Positions 1 through 10,869 of a stretch of DNA of 64,000 nt are shown piece after piece. The translations under genes and the position numbers were made by a program. This stretch comes from Lepisosteus oculatus. Its lineage: Eukaryota > Chordata > Actinopteri > Semionotiformes > Lepisosteidae. Location: positions 1,683,284 to 1,747,283 of the forward strand of contig NC_090712.1 of assembly GCF_040954835.1 (NCBI RefSeq). Reading direction: 5' to 3'. The notes below the pieces were generated by a model. That model did no database searches. It saw nothing but the letters and a program-made list of their open reading frames with translations, and was not told the origin of the DNA. Numbering within the stretch: position 1 is the first letter of the stretch; every line of letters begins with the position of its first letter.

Positions 1-2905
1 TAAAGAGGAGTAAAAACCTGTCCAGGAGCCTCCGGAGAAGCAGGAAGTCTCAGGAAAGCAGTATGTTCAGGATGTTGAGAAGCATGAGACAAGTCAGCAC
101 AGAGCACACAAACAGGCCGTCCTGCAGCGAGATCCCTTCAGTTCTTTGTCTTCGTAATTTTAGATTCGATTTTAGCAACCTGGTGGTTTCTAAGAGAAGA
201 CTCTCAGATGTAGGACAGGTATACGCTAGGAACTAACTCGCACAGCAAAACGTCATGATAATTCAGTTTGGCCATACCTTTATTTTGAAAATGAAGTCAT
301 ATAATTGTTTTTAGTAAAGTGTGGTCTTGTGGCTTCAATTTGGGGAAAAAAAAGGTGATTAGAAATACAAGATATTGAAAACTAGAAACCTAGAAGACAT
401 CTGACTTTATTACATTACCCTATTAGTAAGTTGTCATTTAAGAATCAAAGACATAAAAAAGGACAGAGACGACTATGATTTGCAAAATCAATGCTGACAT
501 TAATTTCTTATTATTTATTAGAAGAGTGCTGTTGAAGTAAATACAGCCAGTAGCCTCTCTTTATCTGACTTCTTAAATGTGCATGCCGGTTATTAGGAAA
601 AAGAACAGTCAAAACTGCTGAAATTGCTGGATGATTTACAACGAAATGATTTCATCATATTTCCTGTAAGGCACAGCCCTTATAACTGTTCAACTGAGTG
701 AGGGAGCACATGCAACTGATCGAGCTGATAGAAATTAAAAGAGTGCAGTTAACTCAAGTATAATGAATTTAGCCACACCTGCTACTGTTCGTTTTAAAGG
801 GACCCAGTTTCTCACACCGGTATTAAATCTTGGAGACGAAATAAATTGATGATATCGTAAAATTGTACAAATTCTGAATTGAGCACAAAACTGGACTTTG
901 CGAATGTACTGGATAGTCACCATGTTCCCACGAATTGCGACGTGATGCGGCCCTTCCTGCTCACTAGTCACTGTAATCACTAGTGTAATGCGTTGTTCAA
1001 GCGAATAAGTACAGGTTGTGCAGCAGTTATTTCACCACAGAAATGTCCCAATGTCATCTGCATGCAGAGTTAACAAGTAGTTTTTGTCTACAAAACCCTC
1101 TCGAAGTCGAGAGCAATATTTCTGTTGGATTAGGAGAGATGTCTTCACAAGCCTGCTTGTTTACAGTGTAATAGGGCCTCATCACCGGAAGATTGTGTTG
1201 CTTTGTTCTGAAACGCAGAATATGGCACTGCGCACACCTGGAAAGGTCGCAGATTGGAGGTTTTACGCATTACTGTGCTGTGTACATTTTACTTTCATTG
1301 AAACGCACTCATCAATGCCTTTCTAACTCCGAAATACAAAAATAGCGCTGCAGTTGTCCTTTAATCTCTAAATTGTGTGTGCACCCTGTGTCTGGAGTCT
1401 GGGGACAGAGTCTGTGCAGCTGTGAACCCTGCCAGGATTAAGTGGTTGGCTTTTCACTTGTTTACTTGCTGATAATAAATATACAGTACAAGGTACTGCA
1501 AAGGAGCTCCATGAATACATGCAAGATCAAAGATCTTGTTTAAAGCACTCGAATTGCAGTCCTAAGGAGAAATTCTGTGTCCACTTTAGTACATTGGAAT
1601 GCAAATTTCTGAAAGCACTGTGGGGTCCCATGGATTGGATTTAAAATCACTTCGCTTTAACACTTCTGGACAAAATGAAGCCGGATTTAGCTCCCATTGT
1701 CCAGCTTTTGTAGTACATATTTTTCTGCCCGTTAATATGTGCTGTTCCGAAGCACAGAAATGTCCAGTTGGTGTTGCCTTAGATCCGTGTCACTGTTTAA
1801 TATGTGGCGCCAGCCTTCCCCCTGTAACTGCAAACAAACTGTAAATTCTGTAACTGCAAACAAACTGTAAATTCTGTAACTGCTGCGACTCCAGACTTCA
1901 TAACAGTCTGCACACATTTCTGTGAGCCTTGCCTGGAGTTCAGAGGTGAGCAGTGGTCAGTTAGGTACTAATTACCACAGGATTTGTGTGCTGCGTGGAA
2001 AACGTCCTTTCAGTTATGTACTGAAGGTTTTCCAAGTAACAGCTTACAAGCGACTGTGGGCGGACACGTCACTACTTGAAGATGGCGCTGCTGCTGTCCC
2101 AGTAGTCTGCATTAATTTAATGGGTTCCTCGACCCCTTGTAAATCTGTGCTCCATGAGGCGCCAGCAAGACATGTTATTTTTATTGTGCTCTTGTCAAAT
2201 TGTCAGTCGTCTGTGTTATGTAAGGGGTATAGTGATGGGTATGGAACTGTTAATGTTTTCAGGTCTCACTGAATTTTTCACCAGCTGCAAGTTGACCGTC
2301 ACTACTTGATGCAGCGTTGTTTGTTGTTGTAGAAGTAATGTTGTTCTGAAGAAGTTCAGTTCTTTTGGTTTTGTTGTAAACTTCCACCAGCAGTGAACAC
2401 TGCTGCCCCCGTGTGGATTCCCAGGGCACTGTTTCGCTGAGCGCCCTGCAATCCGTGTTTCTCAACCTGTTCACCTGAATTTAAAACCTCTACTACTCTA
2501 CAACACAAATAATATATCTATAATCACACCTTAAGAATTCCTTGTGTGTTTTCTACTTTTCAGCTTGGAATAAACCTTTACGGTACACAATCCTATATAT
2601 AAACAATATTTAATTTATTTGTGTTTTTCTCATGTGATTTTATCCAAAACTCCATGGCACAGCAGTTATTGTCTGAATTTCCACGTGTTGAGAAAACTGC
2701 TCTACCGTAAAGCCACTGACAGAGCACAGGGGTGTAAAAAATTGTCATGTTGGACTGTTGAACTGTAACATTATTTTGACTTTAGTTTCGTTTTCCAGGT
2801 TCAGGTCTTGATGTTCTTGAAATGTGCTCTGACTTGTGATTTTTGCTTTGTGATGGATTAACACTCTCACTTTTTTGTGCTTTTTTTTTGCTCACTTTTT
2901 TCCAG
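1..2905. other. No gene recognised; ifngr1 upstream or first-intron sequence
   Basis: I see no coding exon with family similarity here. By the gene model this is either intron 1 or upstream sequence of ifngr1. The signal-peptide exon should end in phase 1, and no ATG followed by a hydrophobic stretch and a phase-1 donor was found, so exon 1 may lie left of the window. The only structured element is a short tandem repeat near 1.82 kb. Confidence 0.5.
1822..1883. repeat. 26-bp tandem repeat, about 2.4 copies
   Basis: The unit begins ctgtaactgcaaacaaactg and restarts at 1822, 1848 and 1874, the last copy being partial. The complete copies are identical, so the duplication is recent or was recently homogenised. 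No function is visible. Confidence 0.85.
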
Positions 2906-3029
2906 ACACTCCAAGACTCCCCCTATCCTCACTGTCTGTGAGTTGCCGTAATCTTGAGACTGTACTGTACTGGAACTACAGCCACGCTGTGCGTAGACCT
3001 CTTTTCAGTGTGGAGATCTGGTCATACAA
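2906..3029 (+). CDS. ifngr1: ifngr1 exon 2 (start of D1 domain)
   Basis: The acceptor ...ttttttccag precedes 2906 and the donor gtaagtg follows 3029. The frame (phase 1 in, phase 2 out) contains ETVLYWNYS and PLFSVEIWSY, the B and C strands of the first fibronectin-like domain. These align with the VYWEY and FTVEVKNY strands of mammalian IFNGR1. Confidence 0.85.
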
Positions 3030-6000
3030 GTAAGTGTATTAGTCATTCATGGGTGGCAGGGAGTAAACTTCTATCAGATACCTCTTACTTTGTTGAAACA
3101 CAAACTCTGGAAAATCTGGCTTTTTTTGCCATTGGATGCCCACAGATGGGGCCAGGCTTCAGGGGCACGTGTGATCTTCTGCCTCGCTCTGTCTCACCGG
3201 TGTTTCAGGCCCCAGACAGAACACCCTGAGGGTAGCATGACCCCAGCAGTGGCCAGTGCCACTGGGATTGCTACACAATATGCGTCCTGAGTTATCAGCC
3301 CTCCACGGGCACAAACTGTTTCACCCCGCGAGAGGGGGAGGCACAGATCCGTTGTGTAATGATCCTTCTCTCGGGATATTTTGGAAGAACTAACCTTCAC
3401 CGACCCCTTTTTTATGTTGCATCTCATTATAGTTGTTTAAATTGTGTTTTCCAGCGATGGTGTACGGAGAGCAGTGGAGAAATGCACAAACGTGACTCGC
3501 CATCATTGCGACGTCTCCTCGTCCATCACGGACCTGAGCGACACCTATGCGCTCTGCGTGAAGGCGGCTGCAGGATCGGAAGAATCGAGCAATTGTTCCG
3601 AAACATTCACCTACAACACTCAAACGAACTTACAGAAACCATGCAAGTTGAACTTCATTCCGTTTTTTCATTGTTTCACGATGTGACAGAACATTGCGTT
3701 TTCGCTCTGGACGACTATCGCGATTCCCTCTCTTACATTCTCACCGGTTAGACTCATTGACGCTGAAGGCAATTTAAAAGCAAATTCCGCTTGCTGGTGA
3801 TTTTGCACAGGGCTTCACAGCTCACCTGCTCACGTCTGCTCTGGGCTGTTACTGACTTGCTGGTGTCACTCACAATACAGTGAAGGAAAAACAAATAAGT
3901 GGTAGCTCTGAAATACAAAACCCAAAGGTCCATATGTAGCAAGAAAACGCCTCGATTTATGGAGTTGTAATATTATAAATATATCTCTCTTTTTCAGGAA
4001 AAGCAGCAGTTTAGTTGGGTAAAAGCTGGATACAGCACAGAATGTTCAGTCCTTCTTTTGTTCTGATGATAAGGTGATAAAATCACAGGAATATAAGAAG
4101 GAATACAAATGAGAGGAGGCCAGTTGTTCTGTCTTGCTCAGTTTGGTGGTCATTGATCACAGATTGATGCAAGATTGATCAAAGATCTCATCTCGTAATT
4201 TCTTGAAAGAAGCCAGGATATTGGCTTCAACAAAAAGGCTTGGTAGCTTGTTCCACACTCCCACCACTCTTTTGGTAAAGAAAGAAGTGTCCATGCATGC
4301 AGTGTCCACATGTGTCCTCGGGTTAATGTTTTATTGTTCATTATGAAGAGATTAGTTTGGCTTTCTCAGTGCCTTTTAGGGTTTTGAATACTTGTATCAG
4401 GTCTCCCAGTAGTGTTTTCTGTTCAGGACAAAGGAACAGAACCTTCAGCCTGGCAGTATACAATAGGTATCTGCCGAATGCAGTGTTTTCTCAATCTCTG
4501 AGCTAAGTTGTTTCCCAAAGCCAGTTCCAAAGTAACTTCAGATTGTCTGCTTTTCAGGTTTGTTGGACTTCCCAGCTGTGAACATTACAGCACAGGCAAA
4601 GGAAATAATTCTGAGGTTCCCTCATCCGAAGCAGGTTTTCAAAAGACTGAAACAAACCTTGAAACCGCCGAATTTGAAACAGTTTAACTATGAAGTCATT
4701 TACCAGGATGGAAACAACACGGAAGAGGTGAGGCACCAGGCTGTGCTGCAGGAGGTCACAGCTTGATGAAGATTGTTACACGGGTGCAAATTAAAGAGCC
4801 AAACCCCACAGCAGGGGCATTTTGTACTTTTATTTTTATTGAGCCCGATTTTCTTCACGCAGTAAAACAGATGAGCTAATGAGACGTACAGTAGTTTGGA
4901 TCGCTCTGCGTTTCCAGTTTCCTAAGATGAGAAAACGATCAGCCCAGTAAATATTGCATGATTTGAGGACGTTATATGTGAAACAGGTGAATGGCTTGTG
5001 TTGAGCCCTGATTCCCACTCCTGAAACAGTTTAGTATTCTGTGTATGTTTTAGAAAAAGATCTGATGCCTAAAGGATTAAGTACATCCTAGATCTAGTGT
5101 GGTTGGGCACTCTGTATTGTTATTGAGGCTGGTAGTTAGAAATATTCTGGTTTTATAGCAAATACCATATTTTAAAAACCTACCAAAAATAAACATCAGC
5201 CGATTATAAATAAAAGTTACATACTATAGTTGCAAAGCACAGAGGCAGTGACTGAACTGTAGATAATTATCACCCCATATAGATGGCCTGTATTCATAAA
5301 ACTACACAAACAAAAAAAACACATTAGCTAGTCATCTTGCAGACAGCTTCAAACTCACTACAGTACTGATTATAATGCAGCAGCAAATTAACACTTAGTG
5401 TATCCTTCAGATTTAATTTGCACTTTTTACTCTTCTTATTTTACAATTACAGGTATGTGCTTACAATCCTCTTTGCCAGAGAAATAAATGTTGTGGTCCT
5501 AACCATACCGTTTCCACTCTTAGTAGTCAGATACTATGAGGTGTTTTGATGCTTTTGTGATCATCAGGTGCCAGTTTTGTTATGCATGAAATGCACATTT
5601 TTAGTAGCACTAATTTTGATTTGATTGCCACTTTTCATAAGTTTGTAGGTACAGTATTATGAATTGCTGCTCCATTTTTTATTGATTAAGTGAAATAGAC
5701 ATGAAAACACACAAAGCCAGCACCCATGTCACCCTGCAACGTACAATAGGCAACCCACTGAAGCTCAGCAGATGTGAGCCTGGTCAGTACCTGGATGGGA
5801 GACCTCCTGGGAAAATCTAAGTTTGCTGCTGGAAGAGGTGTTAGTGGGGCCAGCAGGGGGCGCTCACCCTGCGGTTCATGTGGGTCCTAATACCCCAGTA
5901 TCGTGACGGGGACACTATACTGTAAACAGGTGCCGTCTTTCGGATGAGACGTAAAACCGAGGTCCTGACTCTCTGTGGTCATTAAAAATCCCAGGGCGCT

Positions 6001-9000
6001 TCTCGAAAAGAGTAGGGGTGTAACCCTGGTGTCCTGGCCAAATTTCCCATTGGCCCTTATCAATCATGGCCTCCTAATAATCCCCCTCTTACTTTTAATT
6101 ACTTTGTTCTCCTCCCCCCCCTCCCACTCCGACGGCAGGCGGAGTGACGCGCCGGTTGGAGTATTTCTCAGTCACATTTAATGGCAACGTCAGCTCAAAG
6201 ATTTGGTTCAAAGCACCAAATGGAGACAAGCGGACCCTGCTGATGTGGGATTAACGCTAGGATGAGAGAGAGAGAGACATGAAAACACACAATTATAACA
6301 AACATTACACACAGGCAAAGGAAATCATTCTGAGGTTCCCATGTCTCCACGCTTAATCCCTGTTCTACATCACAACGATGAAACAGTCCAGGGTTGGTCT
6401 TACAATTTGTGAAAATTTGCCCGGTTAATAGAATTTCCTTCGTGAGTAGAGGGACATGAGGACTAGAGACAACTAAAATTAAATTTTTGTACTGCAAATC
6501 TTGCTCTGAGATATCCAATCTTAAGTGAGATACTTAGATTGAGTTTGTGTGACTCAGGGGGACTTAAGGTCACATTTAACCGGTAGTGAATTCTGCTATC
6601 ATTTATAATGCACTTTAAATGGATATATAAAACAATTTAAGTCAAAATAATGTCAAAATTGCTTATTTAGCTGGAGGGGGACATTTTCTTCTGAATTCCA
6701 AAATTGATTAGTTTTATTTTTCCCCGCAGCATGTCCATAAATTTACCTGCAATCAAAAACATTGTGAAGCAAAATTTCCATTTATTGAAGAAAAAGGCCA
6801 GCATTGCATATCGGTTAAAGGCACATTGGATTATTTAATTTTCAACTCAGCCCAGAAGATCTGCACAGAGGAACAGCCAGAGAAGCCAATTTTCGGTAAT
6901 TCAGCGTTCATAAAGTCCAAAATCCAACATTTTAAAATAAAACATTTTATAATGTTTTAAACAGTCATTTTTTAGAGTGAAATGTTGGTAAGGTGCCATT
7001 GTTATTTTAATAATAGCACTATATTGTCAAGTAAAATCAAGCTGCAAATGAGTTTTTGTGACGTATTGGTTTTGGCTATTGAGGAACTATATGAGGTTTC
7101 AGGCACAGGGTCAGGAAATCTTAAATCACAGAACAAAGCTCGAATCCTATTGGGTGTTATCTTTAATGTGCATCTTTATCTCAGGCTGTTCTTATTAACC
7201 TGTAAGGAGGTCTTTGCTTCTTGCTTGTAGAAATCACTCGATGATCAGGTTCTTGAAGTGAGCACGAAAGCAGACCTTGATGTGTGCATACAGGAGCACA
7301 GTACAGAATACAGTTCTGAATCTAGCTCAAATTAAATACAGCAGTTTCCCTTTTTTTTGATGGTGGTGACATCTTTTCTCCACCATCAGCAGACTGCTCG
7401 AGCCAAACTGCCCTACCACATTACCTGACTCATCACAACTTTGCAACACATTCTTCGATTTCTTTAGTTCTAAGATTGACAACATCCGGCATCACATTCT
7501 CTCCACTACGGATATCATTTCCATACCTCCTCCCTCCTCATCCAACTTCTCTGGTTCCCGTCTCTCCAGCTACTCTCTTCTTGACTCAGCATCCCTAAAC
7601 AAACTAGTTACGCGCATTAAACCCACCACATCTATTTTAGATCCCATTCCCACCACTTTATTCCAGTCCTGTTTCTCTCTGTCCCAATGTCCTCAATATT
7701 ATACATGAATCCTTGAGCACTGGCATTGTACCAACGGTCCTCAAAACTGCTGCCATTACCCCCATGCCAAAGAAGCCTAACATGGCTCTCGACAATCTTA
7801 ACAACTTCCGCCCCATCTCCAACTTACCCTTTCTCTCTAAAATTCTAGAACGTGCTGTCACACTTCAGTTACATAACCACCTCATGACAAACAACCTTTT
7901 CGAACCCCTCCAATCTGGCTTCTGTCAACTTCACAGCACAGAAACCGCCCTGGTCAAAGTCACCAACGATCTCCTAATAGCTTCTGATTCTGGTTCTCTT
8001 TCCATACTCATCCTTCTTGATCTCAGTGCTGCCTTTGACGCTGTTGACCATAACATCTTACTTTCTCGTCTCGAGACTGTGTTTGGAGTTTCTGACGCTG
8101 CCCTCAAATGGTTTAAATCTTACCTCACTGATCGCTGTCACTTTGTCTCTCTCAATGGGTACAGGTCTGAAATTGGTCTTGGCAAGTCTGGTGTCCCCCA
8201 GGGCTCAATACTGGGCCTCTTGCTCTTCAGCATTTACATGTTCCCACTTGGTTAGCTTTTAAGATCACATGGCCTCAGCTTTCATTTTTACGCTGACGAT
8301 ACTCAAATATACATCCATACCAAACCTGACACTGATGTGGCTGTCTCTATTCTATCTAATTGCATCTCTGACATAAAAATTTGGATGACTCAAAACTTCC
8401 TTCATCTTAACTGTGACAAGACTGAAGTCATGCTTATTGGTACCCCCCATCAACTGCAATGACTACACAAACAAACTGACTACTGCAATGCTCTGCTCCC
8501 TGGGGTATCTAAATCTACTCTGAACAAACTGCAGTATGTCCAAAATTCAGCAGCCAGAATCCTGACCAGGTCTAGTGCAAGTGTTCACATTACTCCTATC
8601 CTGGAGTCCTTGCACTGGCTTCCGGTCAAATTCCGCGTAGACTTTAAAATCCTCATGCTCACCTATGAGGCTCTACGTGGCTTGGCACCTCAATACCTGT
8701 CTGAACTATTATCACCCTACTCCCCACCTCGCAACCTCCGCTCTTCAAATTCTGCCCTTCTTACTGTCCCCCAAGCCCGTCTACATTGCATGGGCGACAG
8801 GGCCTTCTCCTGCTATGCCCCCAAGCTTTCGAACTCTTTGCCCAAGGATATTAGAGAGTCACCTTCTCTAAACTCCTTCAAATCCAGACTCAAAACCTTC
8901 TTCTTCAGAAAAGCCTTTACTTAACTGGTTCCATTCTTCACCCCTCTGCTCTTCTTAGTACCACCTTCCACGGTCTCCTCTATTGTTATTGTTGTATTGC

Positions 9001-10869
9001 TGTAATTGTAATTGTGTCTTATTTTGTTTATTCTTCTTGTTTATTGTTGTAGTCTTCTTGTTTATTGTTATTGTCATCCTGTAAAGCGCTTTGAGAAGCC
9101 ACCTTTAAAGGTGCTATATAAAATAAAGTTTATTATTATATTATTTTTATAAAGTGAGGGTCCCAGCAATTTAGTCATAAGAGGAAGCCAAAACAACAGC
9201 AGATATTCCAGCAGAAAAACATCCACAAGATATTTTCTTAGGTAGTTAAAATTGTTTGCATTATTTTCAAAACGGAATGTCTGTTAGCTGATAAAAGAGC
9301 TATTGCAGCTATCAGCCACTCGCCAAGGCTTAGGATAATGAGAAAAGGGCCTGTTGTTCTTTTCTCAGAGCACAAAATTCTTAACCTTTTGGATTTCTTC
9401 ATGCTCTTTTTCAGATATAATTAAGATAACAGTCATCGTTATCAGTCTCACCGTGTCTGTTGTTGTATTATTGCTTGTGATTGGATGGTTCGTCTTCCAG
9501 TGTTTGACAAAGAGACGGGTCTCTTTACCAAAGTCTTTGGTAAGTATGAGTCTCCATTGATCTCTTCCTCTTTCTGCATATGAAATGGTGTGTTGCACAT
9601 TCTTGGGAGAAGTCTTTACTCAGCTGTTGGAAACCAAGTATTAGATGGCCATGGTTACACTTTGATCACAAGGCTAATTGGTTCCTTGTGCAAGCACTTG
9701 GCATCCAGACCCAAAAAGCCCTTAAAGGAGTGAACGGAGTAAACTAGTTTTGCTTGGTGTAGACTGAAAAAAAACCTCTAAGGGAAATGCAACTCCTTAA
9801 TCCACTTTTCCAATAACAAATGAATGCCTTGCACAGAAGAACTTGGAGTGGCAAATGTGCAGTCTCATTGGGGATATTGTGTGCATTGATTTCAAGGTAT
9901 TGCATGCATCATGGGATGCATCTTTTTTTTTGTCTCTGAAATCTGTTTTGTCCTTGATTTTTTTGTACCTCTGGCTTATAAGCTACACATTATCAGGCTA
10001 GTAACTCGGTGATTTAGTTAATGTTAGTGTTAAACCTGAATTGTATTTTGTTTTCCTCTGCAAAAATATGACATGAGAGAATAGGCTGTGTTTTGAAACG
10101 GCATGAGCTTAATGTTGAGCTGTGCATATTGGGAACATTTACACATGCAAACAAAAATGCGTGTATTTATAAAGCCTGAAACCTGTAGGACAGTATAGTA
10201 AACACCAGGGGGCAGCAGTATGTCTCTTTAGGACTCTCGTGGCATTCACGTTGCAGTAGTGCCCTCTGTTGTATACTACTATCTTCCAAGCAAGGATGTT
10301 TTTTTTGGGGTTCTTTATGGTTCCATCTTTTACTTGGACCAACTCATCAGCTACTCAAGCACGCCTGAGGCACTGTAATGGCATACTCTGAATATGTGAT
10401 TGTTTTATATTAAAATCCGCCTTCTTAAATCTTGTTTTAATAACAGGTCTCGCGCTTAAAGCCAGGATTTAGGCCGGCACCAACCTTAGGAAGAGGTGAG
10501 GAGCACATTTCGCAGGTGTGCTCTGTAGGAACGTCACCCTGCTCCACTCCTCTGATACAAGAAGACAAGACAAACAGCTTGACGGGAGACAGCTTGTTGG
10601 ATGACTGTCTCAGGTTTAAAATTGGCCCGGAAAACTGCGGGGAGCTGAATGAGACCCTTGTTGTCGCCTTGCCAGAAGGAACTGACCACGGCTTGGGCAC
10701 GGAGGAGGGTCAGTCGGTCAGTGCAGTTATGGATCAGCAGGACAGCGGGGGCTCAGCGGACCTCTTCACCACAGGCTTTAATTCCTCCGGGTACGACAGG
10801 CCTAAAGTCCTCACAGTGGAAATGGGCCCTGGGGATACAGCAGAGGGCTACAGCCACACGCAGCTGTGA
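2906..10869 (+). CDS. ifngr1: Interferon-gamma receptor 1 (IFNGR1/CRFB-type), exons 2-7; first exon not seen
   Basis: Gene-level entry. IFNGR1 is the ligand-binding chain of the type II interferon receptor at the cell surface; it signals through JAK1 and STAT1. Six exons join as 2906-3029, 3455-3642, 4558-4727, 6730-6895, 9415-9539 and 10447-10869, about 398 codons. Intron phases run 2, 1, 0, 1, 0, the class II cytokine receptor pattern. The protein has two fibronectin-III-like domains with paired cysteines, one membrane helix, a juxtamembrane LPKS (JAK1-binding region in mammals) and a C-terminal SGYDRPKVL. That matches the mammalian STAT1 docking site (YDKPH). It lies directly 5' of il22ra2 in the same orientation, as in human 6q23. 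Intron 3 appears to use a GC donor. Assignment to IFNGR1 rather than another CRFB receptor rests on the docking motif and gene order. Confidence 0.87.
3455..3642 (+). CDS. ifngr1: ifngr1 exon 3 (end of D1)
   Basis: The acceptor is ttttccag. The frame reads KCTNVTRHHCDVSS and then YALCVKAAAGSEES, the second half of domain D1 with its disulphide cysteines and N-glycosylation sites (NVT, NCS). The only donor in the right phase is GC (cat|gcaagt). It makes a TGT cysteine codon across the junction. The nearest GT donor, 4 bases downstream, would break the frame of exon 4. Confidence 0.8.
3643..4557 (+). other. ifngr1 intron 3 (probable GC-AG) with LINE remnant
   Basis: The intron starts with gcaagt and ends with ttttcag. 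From about 4085 to 4450 it holds an antisense remnant of the 3' part of a CR1/L2-like LINE. Read on the minus strand this gives the usual WxxG...L..GDLIQVFK-like series, damaged. Confidence 0.6.
4558..4727 (+). CDS. ifngr1: ifngr1 exon 4 (start of D2 domain)
   Basis: The acceptor is ttttcag and the donor is gag|gtgagg. The frame reads FPAVNITAQAKEIILRFPHP and then FNYEVIYQDGNNTEE, the A-C' strands of the second fibronectin-like domain. The I.I...FHP pattern of mammalian IFNGR1 is recognisable. It enters in phase 1 and leaves in phase 0. A degraded copy of its central 40 bases sits at 6301-6340. Confidence 0.83.
5697..6292 (+). mobile_element. 5S-rRNA-derived SINE with target-site duplication
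   Basis: The body begins near 5715 with a 5S-like head containing the internal promoter blocks (gaagctcagcag, then ggatgggagacc). The family body follows to about 6125: the cagcagggggcgctcaccct segment, then the aaatttcccattggccctta segment. An identical 18-bp direct repeat, agacatgaaaacacacaa, lies at 5697-5714 and 6275-6292 and looks like a target-site duplication. The 3' part from about 6126 differs from the tail of the other copies in the window. Confidence 0.8.
6301..6340 (+). pseudogene. Partial copy of ifngr1 exon 4 (exon echo)
   Basis: Forty bases match 4581-4621 of exon 4 with one substitution and one single-base deletion. The match includes acaggcaaaggaaat and attctgaggttccc. The deletion shifts the frame and no splice signals flank it, so it is non-coding. 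It begins 8 bases after the right-hand SINE target duplication. Confidence 0.75.
6730..6895 (+). CDS. ifngr1: ifngr1 exon 5 (end of D2)
   Basis: The acceptor is ccccgcag and the donor is ttcg|gtaat. The frame includes FTCNQKHC and GQHCISVKGTLDYL, followed by SAQKICTEE. This is the last third of domain D2 with four cysteines, paralleling the QYCVSAEGVL...KEVC pattern of mammalian IFNGR1. Confidence 0.85.
7380..9145 (+). mobile_element. L2-like LINE remnant in ifngr1 intron 5
   Basis: The sense-strand fragment carries reverse transcriptase motifs: NFRPISNLPFLSKILE near 7806, LLDLSAAFDAVDH near 8017, and GVPQGSILG near 8191. The conserved C-terminal region starts LHWLPVKFRVDFKILML at about 8610. 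The 3' end (gtaaagcgctttgag, then gctatataaaataaagtt and an ATT-rich tail) is typical of L2. The frame is broken, and an internal deletion near 8455-8470 joins the YxDD-downstream region to the C-terminal segment. It is inactive. Confidence 0.88.
9415..9539 (+). CDS. ifngr1: ifngr1 exon 6 (transmembrane helix and LPKS box)
   Basis: The acceptor is tttttcag and the donor is tttg|gtaag. The frame encodes IIKITVIVISLTVSVVVLLL and continues hydrophobic, then the stop-transfer TKRR and VSLPKSL. In mammalian IFNGR1 the LPKS sequence just inside the membrane is required for JAK1 association. Phase is 1 in, 0 out. Confidence 0.88.
10447..10869 (+). CDS. ifngr1: ifngr1 exon 7 (cytoplasmic tail, stop)
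   Basis: The last coding exon follows acceptor ataacag and ends with TGA at 10867-10869. It encodes about 140 acidic, serine-rich cytoplasmic residues, shorter than the mammalian tail. Near the end is FNSSGYDRPKVL, the equivalent of the mammalian STAT1 recruitment tyrosine (YDKPH). The five-residue core is YDRPK here. Confidence 0.85.
   Translation, partial: VSRLKPGFRPAPTLGRGEEHISQVCSVGTSPCSTPLIQEDKTNSLTGDSLLDDCLRFKIGPENCGELNETLVVALPEGTDHGLGTEEGQSVSAVMDQQDSGGSADLFTTGFNSSGYDRPKVLTVEMGPGDTAEGYSHTQL

Larger units (their letters stand above)
4728..6729 (+). other. ifngr1 intron 4
   Basis: The intron has canonical GT-AG ends. It contains a 5S-headed SINE flanked by an 18-bp direct repeat (5697-6292) and a 40-bp partial copy of exon 4. 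The remainder (4728-5690 and 6341-6729) is AT-rich, with nothing I recognise. Confidence 0.7.

Noticed and set aside
2084-2107. ATG GCG CTG CTG CTG reading as a start of an ifngr1 signal peptide
   Set aside because: The frame hits TAG after seven codons and the only GT there leaves the wrong phase for exon 2.
2172-2225. Short hydrophobic frame MLFLLCSCQIVSRLCY followed by gtaagg, as a possible ifngr1 exon 1
   Set aside because: The donor is phase 0 while exon 2 requires phase 1, and the leader is short.
5740-5830. Possible 5S rRNA gene
   Set aside because: Only the promoter-like blocks match 5S; the flanks and repeated occurrence with one common body show it is a SINE head.
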